14,503 bases of DNA from Oleiagrimonas sp964608595 (lineage in GTDB: Bacteria; Pseudomonadota; Gammaproteobacteria; Xanthomonadales; Rhodanobacteraceae), in NCBI GenBank assembly GCA_964608595.1, contig CAZSOU010000062.1, positions 1 through 14,503 on the forward strand, in the 5' to 3' direction. The notes below the pieces were generated by a model. That model had not been told where the DNA came from, ran no database searches, and worked only from the letters and a program-made list of their open reading frames with translations. Shown in pieces: positions 1-6,052 of this stretch. Numbering within the stretch: the stretch's first letter is position 1; each line of letters opens with the position of its first letter. Position numbers and translations under genes: made by a program.

Positions 1-728
1 GTGGTCTGGGCGGTCCACTCGCGCAATGTCTGCGAGAGCAGGGAGATCGAGGGGACGGCGAACAGGATCCGCGCCGACCCGCCGGCCTCGGCGGCGGCGC
101 GTTCGGCGATCTTCAGGGCCGTGAACGTTTTGCCGGTGCCGCAGGCCATGATCAGCTTGCCCCGGTCGTTGCCGGCCGCGAAGCCGCGGAAGACGGCGTC
201 GATCGCCTCGGCCTGGTGTTTGCGGGGTGCGTGTTTGACCGCGGGTGCGAGCTCGATTTCGAGGTTGCCGGCCGGCCAGGCGATGTCCCAGTCGATGGGG
301 GCCTCGGCGATCTCGGCGAGGCCGATGCGCTGGACGGGGATCATCTGGTCGTCGAGGGCTTCCTCGGCGTGCGGGCCCCACTTGTCGGTGGTCGAGATGA
401 TGACCCGGTTGGTGAACGGCTTTTTGCCGGAGGCGGTGAAGAAGCTGTCGATATCGGCCTTGGCGAGGGTGTGGGTGGGTTCGTAGAACTTGCACTGGAT
501 GGCGGTGTATTCGCCGGTGTCGCGTTCGCGGGCCACGAGGTCGATGCCGGTGTCGGGTTTGCCGTCGCGGCCGGGCCAGTCGGCCCACCTCCACACGTGG
601 TCGTACTGCTGGGCCAGGGTGGGGTCGAGCTGGAAGTAGCGGACCATCAACTGCTCGAACAGGGTGCCGCGTTCCGAGTTCGACGGCGCCTGCCGCAGCG
701 TCTCGATCACCTCATGTACCGACGCCAC
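1..728 (-). CDS. Type ISP-like restriction-modification enzyme, N-terminal part (runs off the window)
   Basis: This is the first 242 residues of a protein that reads leftwards out of the window with no stop. The GTG at 728-726 is chosen because GGAGG lies about 8 bases upstream. Residues 20-33 (ERGTLFEQLMVRYF) and the D63 / Q78-C-K80 pair form an Mrr-like PD-(D/E)XK nuclease domain. A superfamily 2 helicase domain follows, with a HQAEAI Q-like motif near residue 172 and Walker A ACGTGKT at 195-201. Single-chain type ISP enzymes are ordered nuclease, helicase-like translocase, methyltransferase and target recognition; only the first domain and the start of the second are visible here. The segment at 14334-14503 has a matching C-terminus. 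A nuclease-helicase without a methyltransferase is the alternative. Role inferred: cutting unmodified foreign DNA while methylating its own. Confidence 0.85.
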   Translation of the reverse strand, partial: MASVHEVIETLRQAPSNSERGTLFEQLMVRYFQLDPTLAQQYDHVWRWADWPGRDGKPDTGIDLVARERDTGEYTAIQCKFYEPTHTLAKADIDSFFTASGKKPFTNRVIISTTDKWGPHAEEALDDQMIPVQRIGLAEIAEAPIDWDIAWPAGNLEIELAPAVKHAPRKHQAEAIDAVFRGFAAGNDRGKLIMACGTGKTFTALKIAERAAAEAGGSARILFAVPSISLLSQTLREWTAQT

Positions 729-896
729 CGCGCCCCACCTCCACCATGTCTCTTCTCGGTGCCGCTACGCGGCGGGCACTGACGGTTTCACGCAGGGCGT
801 GCTCCCGCCGCTGCCATGGGGCCAACCTATGTGTTCAAGGAAAGCGGGGTGGTGCGGGCTGGCGTTGGACAGTAGTCCCGACTGACGAGGGGGAAG

Positions 897-1946
897 TCAG
901 AGCAGTTCGCGGCGGGCGTGGTCCTCGTCTGCGAGTTCGGCATCGAGGATCTCGTCGATCAGGGGCATTCCGGCGTCTTCATCGGCAGCGTCCACGTTGG
1001 GGCGCCACTCTGCGGGGTCGAGTCCGTACTTCTCGGTGAGGAAGCGCAGCCTGTATGCGGTCAGCGCGCGACTGTAGGTATGTGCTGCCAGCTGCGCGTT
1101 CATTCCCCCGTTGATCAGCGCGCCTGCTACGGGTACGGCCTGGGCGAGCTTCTTGCGTGTCATCTTCACTCCCAGGGCCTTGAACACTGTCTCGATGACG
1201 TGCACGATCTGGTTCTGCGACAACGTCGCCATGGTGGTGCGGCGCATCATGTCCTGTGTCAGCCGTGACAGCGCCGCGAGGGTGGTGGCCTTCTGACTTG
1301 CGCCGGTCGCAGTCGAATACGACAGCACGCCCGCCGCGAACACCTCTTCATCTGGCTCATTCACGTCGTAGCCGTAGTGCGCGGCGACGTGGGCGATGAT
1401 CCGCCCCATCCCGGTCAACACAGTCACCGAGTCAGCTGCGATCGCCGCTGCCGCTGCAGCTGCAGTTGTGCCACCGGAGACGGTGGATGAAACCGTCAAA
1501 CCGGTAACTAACAGGGACGACGCTGCTCCTTCGCCGGCTCCAGCGACAAGGTACTTCTGCTTCCCGGACGCGGAGACACTGTCACATGCCCGTATGTCGA
1601 GCGAGCGGATGTCATCCAGGGACTCCACGGGATGCCCTTTGGCGGCGAAGTGCTTGATGACGGTGTTATGACTGACTGAGTGCAGGCCGAAGTTCACGGT
1701 CATCGAGTGCAATCCGTCCAAAGCGTTGGTGACTGCACTGTTGATTGCGTCGCCGACTGCTTCGGCGTTCGGCAACGACATCACGGCGTCTTTGGCCTTG
1801 CCTATCTGTGCGGAGGCCGCCACTCGCGCCCGCACCAGTCCACTACGTAGCCGGCCGGGCGGCGTGTCGTGATCCTCGGTGGTCTCGGTAACGAGGCGCT
1901 GCCACACGCTACGCTCATAGTCAGACATCTCGCTCGTACGATGCAT
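897..1946 (-). CDS. EcsC-family protein
   Basis: The 349-residue protein resembles the EcsC family. An N-terminal YERSVWQ motif (residues 10-16) is followed by a Gly/Ala-rich hydrophobic core at about 132-190, including GAGEGAAS and a run of seven alanines. The C-terminal block at 266-308 (KLAQAVPVAGALINGG, then RFLTEKYG) is typical of the family. The ATG at 1946 has GGAGAGG eight bases upstream; an in-frame ATG at residue 7 is a weaker alternative. EcsC is named for a gene in the Bacillus ecs ABC-transporter operon, but no transporter genes are nearby and its biochemical role is poorly defined, so none is claimed. It lies downstream of, and divergent from, parA, and 168 bases upstream of the type ISP gene on the same strand. 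Membrane association is possible from the hydrophobic core but no clean transmembrane helices stand out. Confidence 0.75.
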   Translation of the reverse strand: MHRTSEMSDYERSVWQRLVTETTEDHDTPPGRLRSGLVRARVAASAQIGKAKDAVMSLPNAEAVGDAINSAVTNALDGLHSMTVNFGLHSVSHNTVIKHFAAKGHPVESLDDIRSLDIRACDSVSASGKQKYLVAGAGEGAASSLLVTGLTVSSTVSGGTTAAAAAAAIAADSVTVLTGMGRIIAHVAAHYGYDVNEPDEEVFAAGVLSYSTATGASQKATTLAALSRLTQDMMRRTTMATLSQNQIVHVIETVFKALGVKMTRKKLAQAVPVAGALINGGMNAQLAAHTYSRALTAYRLRFLTEKYGLDPAEWRPNVDAADEDAGMPLIDEILDAELADEDHARRELL

Positions 1947-2254
1947 GCGAACATCCTCTCCCTCTATTACCTCGTCCAGCTGGCCGTCGAGGCGATCGAC
2001 TTGACGGCTCTGGACGGTCTAGGTGAGCCGGATGCCGGGCTACTGCGCGAGCGCAAGCGTGGACGGTCCGGGAGCGATGACCCGAGCCCGTGTACGGAAT
2101 CCGGCACCTCTCGGAGGTAGGTCGCTTGTATGCCGTACAGCGACATCACCTGCGTAGTTTGATCGCTGTGTCCAGGTGCAGAGTTACTCACGATTGGTGA
2201 CACGCGGATACCCGATGAAACAATGTTAACAATCAAAAATGTTAACTTAGCTTC
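1947..2254. other. Intergenic region between EcsC gene and parA
   Basis: These 308 bases separate two divergent genes and must hold both promoters. I see no convincing gene. An 89-codon minus-strand frame (2236-1967) has no ribosome binding site and a Ser/Arg/Pro-rich composition typical of a chance frame. A short inverted repeat, ACCTC-TCG-GAGGT, lies near 2104-2116. The last 35 bases before parA are AT-rich and carry the GTTAAC repeats listed separately. Confidence 0.5.
2222..2247. promoter_or_regulatory. AATGTTAAC direct repeats before parA (operator or centromere candidate)
   Basis: The nine-base repeat AATGTTAAC occurs at 2222-2230 and 2238-2246, sixteen bases apart, and ends eight bases before the parA ATG. 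Each copy has the self-complementary core GTTAAC; the first extends to TGTTAACA. The same core sits at the centre of the palindrome after the partner gene (3322-3343). ParA here has no N-terminal DNA-binding domain, so by analogy with type Ib systems the small RHH partner would bind here. No Shine-Dalgarno sequence precedes the ATG, so parA may be leaderless or weakly translated. Confidence 0.55.
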
Positions 2255-3034
2255 ATGACTACCGTTTCTGTGGTGAACCAGAAGGGTGGGTCCGGGAAGA
2301 CGACCACCGTCCTAGGTCTCGCGTCTGCGGCGAGTGCTCGGGGGATCGCCACCTTGGTGATCGACCTGGATCCGCAGTGCAACGCATCAGAGGCGCTCGG
2401 CATCGAGTACCCGGTGGACGGGGTGACCGCGGCCGATCTTCTCGCCGACGAGCTCCCGGGAGGGGCGGTCGATGCAGTACATCCGTCACTGTGGGAGAAG
2501 GTCAGCGTGATCCCCGCCGACCTGGACTTGGCGGATCTAGATGCTGTGGCCGGGCTCGGCGTCGAGCAGCGGCTGCGGGCGTCGCTCGACAGTGAGGTCT
2601 TGCGTGACCGGTTCCCCCTGGTTCTGATCGACTGCCCGCCGAGTCTGGGCAAGCTCGTCTCCAACGCCCTGATCGCTGCGGACCGTGTCTTGGTGGCCAC
2701 GGAGCCGTCGTTCATGGCCAGCCGCGGAGTCTCAAAGATTCTCCAGGCCGTCGAGACCATCCGGCGCTACTACAACCCGGGGCTGGAGGTGGCTGGAGTC
2801 CTGTTGGGCCGGGTGCCGGCCCAAGGGCGTGAGGCAGCGCATCGCGCGGCGGAGATCCGCGAAGCCCTCGGTGAGCAGGTGCTGCCTTTGGTGGTGCCGC
2901 AGCGGGCAGCTGTCGCCGAAGCGGTAGGCGATCGTCATCCGATCCACCAGGTACGCCCGGCAGTGCCGGAAGCGATGGAGGCTTTCGACGCGGCGCTGGA
3001 CCGTGTGCTGGCGGACAAGGCGGTACTGCGGTGA
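2255..3034 (+). CDS. parA: ParA-family partition ATPase
   Basis: The 259-residue protein is a Walker-type partition ATPase. The deviant Walker A KGGSGKTT is at residues 10-17 with the signature lysine at 10. Walker A' is DLDPQ at 37-41, and Walker B (LVLIDCPPS) lies near 123-131. It lacks the N-terminal helix-turn-helix of long (type Ia) ParA proteins and fits the short type Ib class. In such systems ATP-bound ParA coats the nucleoid and is stimulated by a centromere-bound partner, moving plasmid copies apart. The stop overlaps the GTG of the next gene by four bases (GTGA), so the two form a translationally coupled operon. The ATG at 2255 is the natural start because homology begins at once (MTTVSVVNQKGG). 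Relatives such as Soj or MinD are less likely given the small downstream partner. Confidence 0.93.
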   Translation: MTTVSVVNQKGGSGKTTTVLGLASAASARGIATLVIDLDPQCNASEALGIEYPVDGVTAADLLADELPGGAVDAVHPSLWEKVSVIPADLDLADLDAVAGLGVEQRLRASLDSEVLRDRFPLVLIDCPPSLGKLVSNALIAADRVLVATEPSFMASRGVSKILQAVETIRRYYNPGLEVAGVLLGRVPAQGREAAHRAAEIREALGEQVLPLVVPQRAAVAEAVGDRHPIHQVRPAVPEAMEAFDAALDRVLADKAVLR

Positions 3035-3312
3035 GCACAGCGCAGCAGAAGCCGTCCGCGTTCACAGCGCCGACGCCGAAGAGCGACACAGCCGATGCCC
3101 CGTCGGGCAAACTGCACCCGTTCACACCGCGCGTCGCGCGTCAGGCCGCGGCACTGCCCCCGGAGATCCCCAAGGACGCGCACGTCACGGCATTCGGTAC
3201 GAGGCTTCCTCCGGAGTTGCAGCGGGTACTCAAGACTGCTTGCGCCGAGCGTGGACTGCGGATGCAGGATGCCGTGTACCAGGCACTGTGGCAGTGGCTA
3301 AACGACCAGTGA
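3031..3312 (+). CDS. Small ribbon-helix-helix partition partner (ParB-like)
   Basis: This 93-residue protein starts at a GTG that overlaps the parA stop. The first 50 or so residues are Pro/Ala/Thr-rich and probably disordered. The C-terminal 43 residues (TAFGTRLPPELQ, then a helix-turn-helix pair ending QALWQWLNDQ) look like an RHH fold: a short beta strand and two helices. Short type Ib ParA proteins usually work with such small RHH centromere-binding proteins, whose flexible N-terminus contacts ParA. It would bind the GTTAAC repeats before parA and/or the palindrome just after its own stop, both repressing the operon and forming the partition complex. The position and fold class are seen; DNA targets are inferred. 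It shows no similarity I recognise to large ParB proteins. Confidence 0.75.
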   Translation: MSTAQQKPSAFTAPTPKSDTADAPSGKLHPFTPRVARQAAALPPEIPKDAHVTAFGTRLPPELQRVLKTACAERGLRMQDAVYQALWQWLNDQ

Positions 3313-3321
3313 ATAATCAAT

Positions 3322-3343
3322 TCTAACTTGTTAACAAGTTAGA
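3322..3343. repeat. 22-bp perfect palindrome after the partition operon
   Basis: The 22 bases at 3322-3343 read identically on both strands, with core TTGTTAACAA at 3328-3337. The centre GTTAAC matches the two repeats before parA. It begins ten bases after the stop of the ParA partner. It may be the centromere (parS-like) site. It could also end transcription from both sides, since the replication operon runs towards it, but it is AT-rich with no loop, which suits protein binding better than a terminator. Confidence 0.6.
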
Positions 3344-3399
3344 GTGGTGTTGCATTCGTCGAGTTGTGCCTTTGCGGTATGTACCGCTCCTTGTCGGGT

Positions 3400-3660
3400 T
3401 TATCCGCCGAGGGCTGCGGGGGCGGGTTGTTTGCACACGACTGCCAGATGGGCGATCGGTGCGCCGCAGGCGGCGCATGTTCCGGCCACGGGGATCTGGC
3501 CGCCGATCGCGGCGTCGGTGGGGGTGGCGCCCCACGTGCCGGCGTGGCAGTGGGCGCAGCTGACGAAGATGGCCCGCACGATGCAGCCGCACGGCATGGT
3601 CGTGCCGAGCGGCTGGGGAACGTCGTCGGCGGGGTTTCCGTGTATGTGGTCGGGGTGCAT
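3400..3660 (-). CDS. Small Cys-rich, zinc-ribbon-like protein coupled to repB
   Basis: This 86-residue frame begins one base after the repB stop (TGA-C-ATG), so its translation would be coupled to repB. It carries seven cysteines: C24-x-C26, C35-A-H-C38, C62-A-A-C65 and C76, plus several histidines. Two CxxC pairs about 25 residues apart are the usual spacing of a zinc ribbon. I recognise no specific family. Placement as the third gene of the repA-repB operon suggests a part in replication or its control, but this is inference. The GC-rich strand makes chance frames common, so the coupling and the paired cysteines are the main support that it is real. Confidence 0.55.
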   Translation of the reverse strand: MHPDHIHGNPADDVPQPLGTTMPCGCIVRAIFVSCAHCHAGTWGATPTDAAIGGQIPVAGTCAACGAPIAHLAVVCKQPAPAALGG

Positions 3661-3661
3661 G

Positions 3662-3931
3662 TCAGGCGATGTCCTTCTTGCTTGCCGTGGCGGCGCGGGT
3701 CAGGGCGTAGTGCACTGTGCCGACCGTGCAGCCGACTCTCGCGGCGATGGCTCGCATGCTCAGTCCCTCCGCCCGTAGTCGGCGGATCTGCTCGTGCCGC
3801 TGCTGGGCCCGTGACAAGTACTCCTCCCGTGGCTCGGCAGTCCATTGGACGATATTTGTTCGGGACACCCCGGTGCGCTCGACTAGATCTTGGACGGTGA
3901 GTCCGTTCCGGGACATGCGCTCAGTAGCCAT
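3662..3931 (-). CDS. repB: RepB-like helix-turn-helix replication protein (pAL5000 type)
   Basis: The 89-residue protein has two helix-turn-helix stretches: residues about 11-35 (LTVQDLVERTGVSRTNIVQW) and about 55-77 (LRAEGLSMRAIAARVGCTV). The second is like a sigma factor region 4 or resolvase HTH. Its ATG lies inside the last codons of repA, giving an 11-base overlap, the arrangement known for repA-repB of the mycobacterial plasmid pAL5000, where RepB binds the origin and acts together with RepA. The basic, short sequence and the coupling support the same role here. A stand-alone transcription regulator is the alternative. The next small ORF starts one base after its stop. Confidence 0.8.
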   Translation of the reverse strand: MATERMSRNGLTVQDLVERTGVSRTNIVQWTAEPREEYLSRAQQRHEQIRRLRAEGLSMRAIAARVGCTVGTVHYALTRAATASKKDIA

Positions 3932-4859
3932 CCGTACCCTCCTGGATCGCCATCCTGACCCGATCTATGGCGTGCTCTTGCTGGCCCTTCCTAGCTTGCC
4001 CGCTTTTGCGGCCGCGTGCGGATTGGATGGCGGTGAACGTGGCCTCGTACACGGCGGCTCCGTCGGCCCACATGCGCGATTTGGTGGTGATCCACCGGTG
4101 GATCGACGCGGCGATCCCCTCGGCCTCGCCCGCGGGCAGCGGCTCGGAGAACCCCGCGTTCTGTCCGTGCACCTCGGCCGCGATCGCTGCGTAGAGCCAG
4201 CGCGAGGAGGCCGGCGTGCGGTCGGGGCACTTGCGCACCTCCCGATACGCCCAGACGCGGGCGGTCTCGAAGATGGTGCAGTTGCGGCCCAGTCCGACCG
4301 GGGCCCGCCGTTTGGTGCGCTGCCAGGAGGCCGGCGGCATGTACCCGGTGCCGCGCAGATGCTCGGCCAACTCGTCGAGGCTGTAGAGATGGTCGGTCAG
4401 CCACGCGGCATCCCAATCGGTATGCACCGGATTCTTGGTCATCAACCCGCTGTAGCCCTTGTCCCCGTCGACCGACCGGCGCAGCCCCTCGGTGATCGCC
4501 GCCGCGTAGGACAGCGGCTTGCGGCGGGCGTACTCGGTGCGGGTGATCGGCTCGGCCATCGCCCACACCGCATGCGCATAGCCGTTACGGCGGTTCTCGA
4601 CCACCGAGTTCGGCAGACACCCGCCCCGGTCGTGCACGGCCCGCAAGAACGCATCCGGGTGGTCGATATCGACCACCAGCAGGTTCGACAGTGCTTGCGG
4701 GTTGGCCTCGATATAGCGGCGCTCGAGCGCATCGGCCCGGCCCATCCGGTAGATGCCCCGGTAGAGCTCGTCGGAGGCGTACGGCCACAACGGCAGCCAC
4801 AACTGGCCCCACTGGTCGCTCGTCGGTGCCTGCACGCCTGTGACCGTTCCACGGCCCAC
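3921..4859 (-). CDS. repA: RepA replication initiation protein (pAL5000 / ColE2-like primase family)
   Basis: A replicase of about 304-314 residues. The block QLWLPLWPYASDELYRGIYR, then RYIEANPQ and LLVVDIDHPDA, is characteristic of actinobacterial pAL5000-type Rep proteins. The two acidic residues in VDIDH suit a primase-like catalytic site. A basic C-terminal part includes a probable PriCT-like helix bundle (GLGRNCTIFETARVWAYRE). The frame stays open to an ATG at 5093, but that start would cross the 17-bp palindrome and overlap the divergent regulator gene. Conservation begins near TSDQWGQLW, so GTG 4859 is chosen, with GTG 4835 and TTG 4865 as close rivals; none has a clear ribosome site. 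The last 11 bases overlap repB. It is expected to prime theta-type replication at the origin upstream. Confidence 0.85.
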   Translation of the reverse strand: MGRGTVTGVQAPTSDQWGQLWLPLWPYASDELYRGIYRMGRADALERRYIEANPQALSNLLVVDIDHPDAFLRAVHDRGGCLPNSVVENRRNGYAHAVWAMAEPITRTEYARRKPLSYAAAITEGLRRSVDGDKGYSGLMTKNPVHTDWDAAWLTDHLYSLDELAEHLRGTGYMPPASWQRTKRRAPVGLGRNCTIFETARVWAYREVRKCPDRTPASSRWLYAAIAAEVHGQNAGFSEPLPAGEAEGIAASIHRWITTKSRMWADGAAVYEATFTAIQSARGRKSGQARKGQQEHAIDRVRMAIQEGTDGY

Positions 4860-4865
4860 GCGCAA

Positions 4866-5066
4866 GGTGGGGGACCCCGCTCCGGCGTGTTTAAAGTTGC
4901 CATCGAACCAAGTCAGATGTTTCGCGGTTCGCCGGGGTTTCCTGTCCGAGCGCAGCGAGGTCCTTTCCCGGGGCGGCCCGAGCGGTACGGGCGTGCTGTG
5001 TGAGAGGTTCGCCGAGTGGTAAACATTGTTTACCCAGTGGTGTCCGGCGTGGGAAGGGAGTCGAGG
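4866..5066. other. Probable replication origin / rep control region
   Basis: This 200-base stretch lies between the rep operon and the divergent regulator, the place where pAL5000-type plasmids carry their origin. It holds a 9-base direct repeat GGTTCGCCG at 4926-4934 and 5006-5014 (80 bases apart) and the 17-bp palindrome at 5018-5034. The part at 4885-4920 is less GC-rich than its surroundings. No DnaA box matching the standard consensus was seen. The origin call is by position and family, not by a recognised sequence. Confidence 0.45.
5018..5034. promoter_or_regulatory. 17-bp palindrome between repA and the RHH regulator gene
   Basis: GGTAAACA-T-TGTTTACC is a perfect dyad with eight-base arms around one central base. 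It stands 33 bases before the GTG of the RHH gene and about 160 bases before the repA start. AT-rich symmetric sites like this are typical operators for RHH or HTH dimers. The neighbouring RHH protein or RepB could use it to control copy number; which one is unknown. Confidence 0.55.
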
Positions 5067-5354
5067 GTGGCGACGGAGCGGCAGAAACCCCATCGCAGTG
5101 GCCGGGTGGTGTCGGTGCGCCTCGATGAGGAGACGATCGGCCGGCTCGATGCGCTGGCGGCGCGCACGGGGCGTTCACGCGGGGTGTACCTGAAGCTCGC
5201 GATCGGCGCGGCACTGCCGGGCCTGGAGCGTGCGCACTGGGAGCAGGTGGCCGCCGAGTTCGAAGACAAGACGATCGATCGCCAGTTCCACGAGCTCATG
5301 CAGCAACTCACTGCTGGCGAACACGACGACCGCGACGAGCACGACGGAGCCTGA
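5067..5354 (+). CDS. CopG-like ribbon-helix-helix DNA-binding protein
   Basis: The 95-residue protein has an RHH motif at about 13-47: strand RVVSVRLDEE, helix IGRLDALAARTG, turn, then SRGVYLKLAIGAAL. The C-terminal half is a charged helix ending in a Asp/His/Glu-rich tail. GTG 5067 is preferred over upstream frame starts because AAGGGAG lies six bases before it and homology to the fold begins soon after. It faces away from repA across the 17-bp palindrome, so a role as rep or self repressor is plausible. An antitoxin or MobC-like role cannot be excluded; no clear toxin follows directly, only two small unknown ORFs. Confidence 0.7.
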   Translation: MATERQKPHRSGRVVSVRLDEETIGRLDALAARTGRSRGVYLKLAIGAALPGLERAHWEQVAAEFEDKTIDRQFHELMQQLTAGEHDDRDEHDGA

Positions 5355-5376
5355 CCGGCGGGGCGGCGACCAGGGG

Positions 5377-5526
5377 GTGTCTGTACGCCGCTGCACGTCT
5401 GCCTGGATGGCGACCTCGCTGGTGGCCCTGCCGGGCATGGGCGTCGCCTCGGCTGGGGCGGGGATGAGCTGCTGGCGGCGCCGCACCGTCGAGCGTGCTG
5501 CGCGCAAGAACGGCGGGGTGCGTTGA
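5377..5526 (+). CDS. Hypothetical 49-residue ORF
   Basis: A short frame from GTG 5377 to a TGA that overlaps the ATG of the next ORF by one base (TGATG). It contains a mildly hydrophobic middle (ATSLVALPGMGVASAG) between two basic, Cys-containing ends (RRCTS; CWRRR). There is AGGGG directly against the GTG, which is too close for a good ribosome site. The overlap with the next gene is the best evidence that it is translated. I recognise no family. It could equally be a chance frame in GC-rich DNA. Confidence 0.3.
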   Translation: MSVRRCTSAWMATSLVALPGMGVASAGAGMSCWRRRTVERAARKNGGVR

Positions 5527-5753
5527 TGGGCCGGCACCGCAAGGCGGCGGCATTGGCGAAGGCGATCGACCGGCTCATCACTCACGAGGCGGAGTTGCAC
5601 CGCGAGCTGTTCGGAGTGCTTCAGGGTGACGACTACGCCGGAATGGACGGCGAGTCCGCCGACACCCTCTCGTACGCGCAGCTCGCCCTCGCGGCGGCGG
5701 GCGAACGACTCCGCGACGCCGTCGCGCTGGCCGTCGCGGCAGAACATGGCTAG
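5526..5753 (+). CDS. Hypothetical 75-residue helical protein
   Basis: The frame starts at ATG 5526, overlapping the previous stop by one base, and ends at 5753. The product is predicted to be almost all helix: a basic N-terminus (MGRHRKAAALAKAIDR), an acidic, Gly-containing turn in the middle (QGDDYAGMDGESADT), and an Ala-rich second helix (LALAAAGERLRDAVALAVA). No catalytic motif or family is recognised. It is the last ORF in the run that begins with the RHH gene and is followed within nine bases by a 14-bp hairpin, consistent with the end of a transcript. Confidence 0.5.
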   Translation: MGRHRKAAALAKAIDRLITHEAELHRELFGVLQGDDYAGMDGESADTLSYAQLALAAAGERLRDAVALAVAAEHG

Positions 5754-5761
5754 AAGTGTCG

Positions 5762-5794
5762 CTGCCCGGCAGCAGGGGCACTGCTGCCGGGCAG
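5762..5794 (+). terminator. Hairpin after the RHH / small-ORF run
   Basis: CTGCCCGGCAGCA (5762-5774) is exactly complementary to 5782-5794; one more G-C pair closes a 14-bp stem over a five-base loop (5776-5780). It begins nine bases after the last stop. There is no T-run, but actinobacterial terminators often lack one. Confidence 0.6.
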
Positions 5795-5889
5795 GCCTGG
5801 GCATTGGGTCCGGGTCCGCCCTATCGGTACTAGCGGTGATGCCGGTGCCGGCATCTGCGAGTTGCTGCTCGTGGGCGCCGATCCAGTTG

Positions 5890-5934
5890 CGGGTGCAGTT
5901 GATGCGCGAGGGAGGTGCGCACCAACTGCACCCG
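5890..5934. repeat. Large interrupted hairpin in gene-free DNA
   Basis: CGGGTGCAGTTG (5890-5901) is complementary to CAACTGCACCCG (5923-5934). After one A/C mismatch, TGCGC (5903-5907) pairs with GCGCA (5917-5921), leaving a nine-base purine-rich loop GAGGGAGGT. The imperfect stem and G-rich loop are unlike a simple terminator. Possible roles are a single-strand initiation site, a transfer-origin element or a structured RNA; none is proven. Confidence 0.55.
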
Positions 5935-5981
5935 TGTTGTTCCGTCGTGATCGGTGAGGGGAGGGTGGCCGACGTATGCGA

Positions 5982-6013
5982 GCGTTATGCGCTCGATCGA
6001 GCGCATAACGCTT
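5982..6013. repeat. 32-bp perfect palindrome
   Basis: Bases 5982-6013 equal their own reverse complement, centred on CGATCG (5995-6000). Arms read AGCGTTATGCGCTCGA. It lies 40 bases beyond the stop of the minus-strand gene at 6053-6397 and in the convergent gap with the plus-strand small ORFs. It could be a two-way terminator or the binding site of a dimeric protein. Confidence 0.6.
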
Positions 6014-6052
6014 TGACGGAAGGCCGGCGGCGTGCTGCTGATGGCGGAAGCC

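Noticed and set aside
216..782. Plus-strand frame of 188 codons at the left edge
   Set aside because: It is Gly/Val-rich and opposes the well-supported nuclease-helicase frame on the minus strand.
1967..2236. 89-codon minus-strand ORF between the EcsC gene and parA
   Set aside because: It has no ribosome site, biased Ser/Arg/Pro composition and lies over the parA control region.
3717..5003. A 428-codon plus-strand frame across repA and repB
   Set aside because: It is a high-GC mirror frame; the minus strand carries the conserved Rep and HTH motifs and the repA-repB overlap.
4860..5093. Extended repA start at ATG 5093
   Set aside because: It would run through the 17-bp palindrome, overlap the divergent RHH gene and add about 80 unconserved residues.
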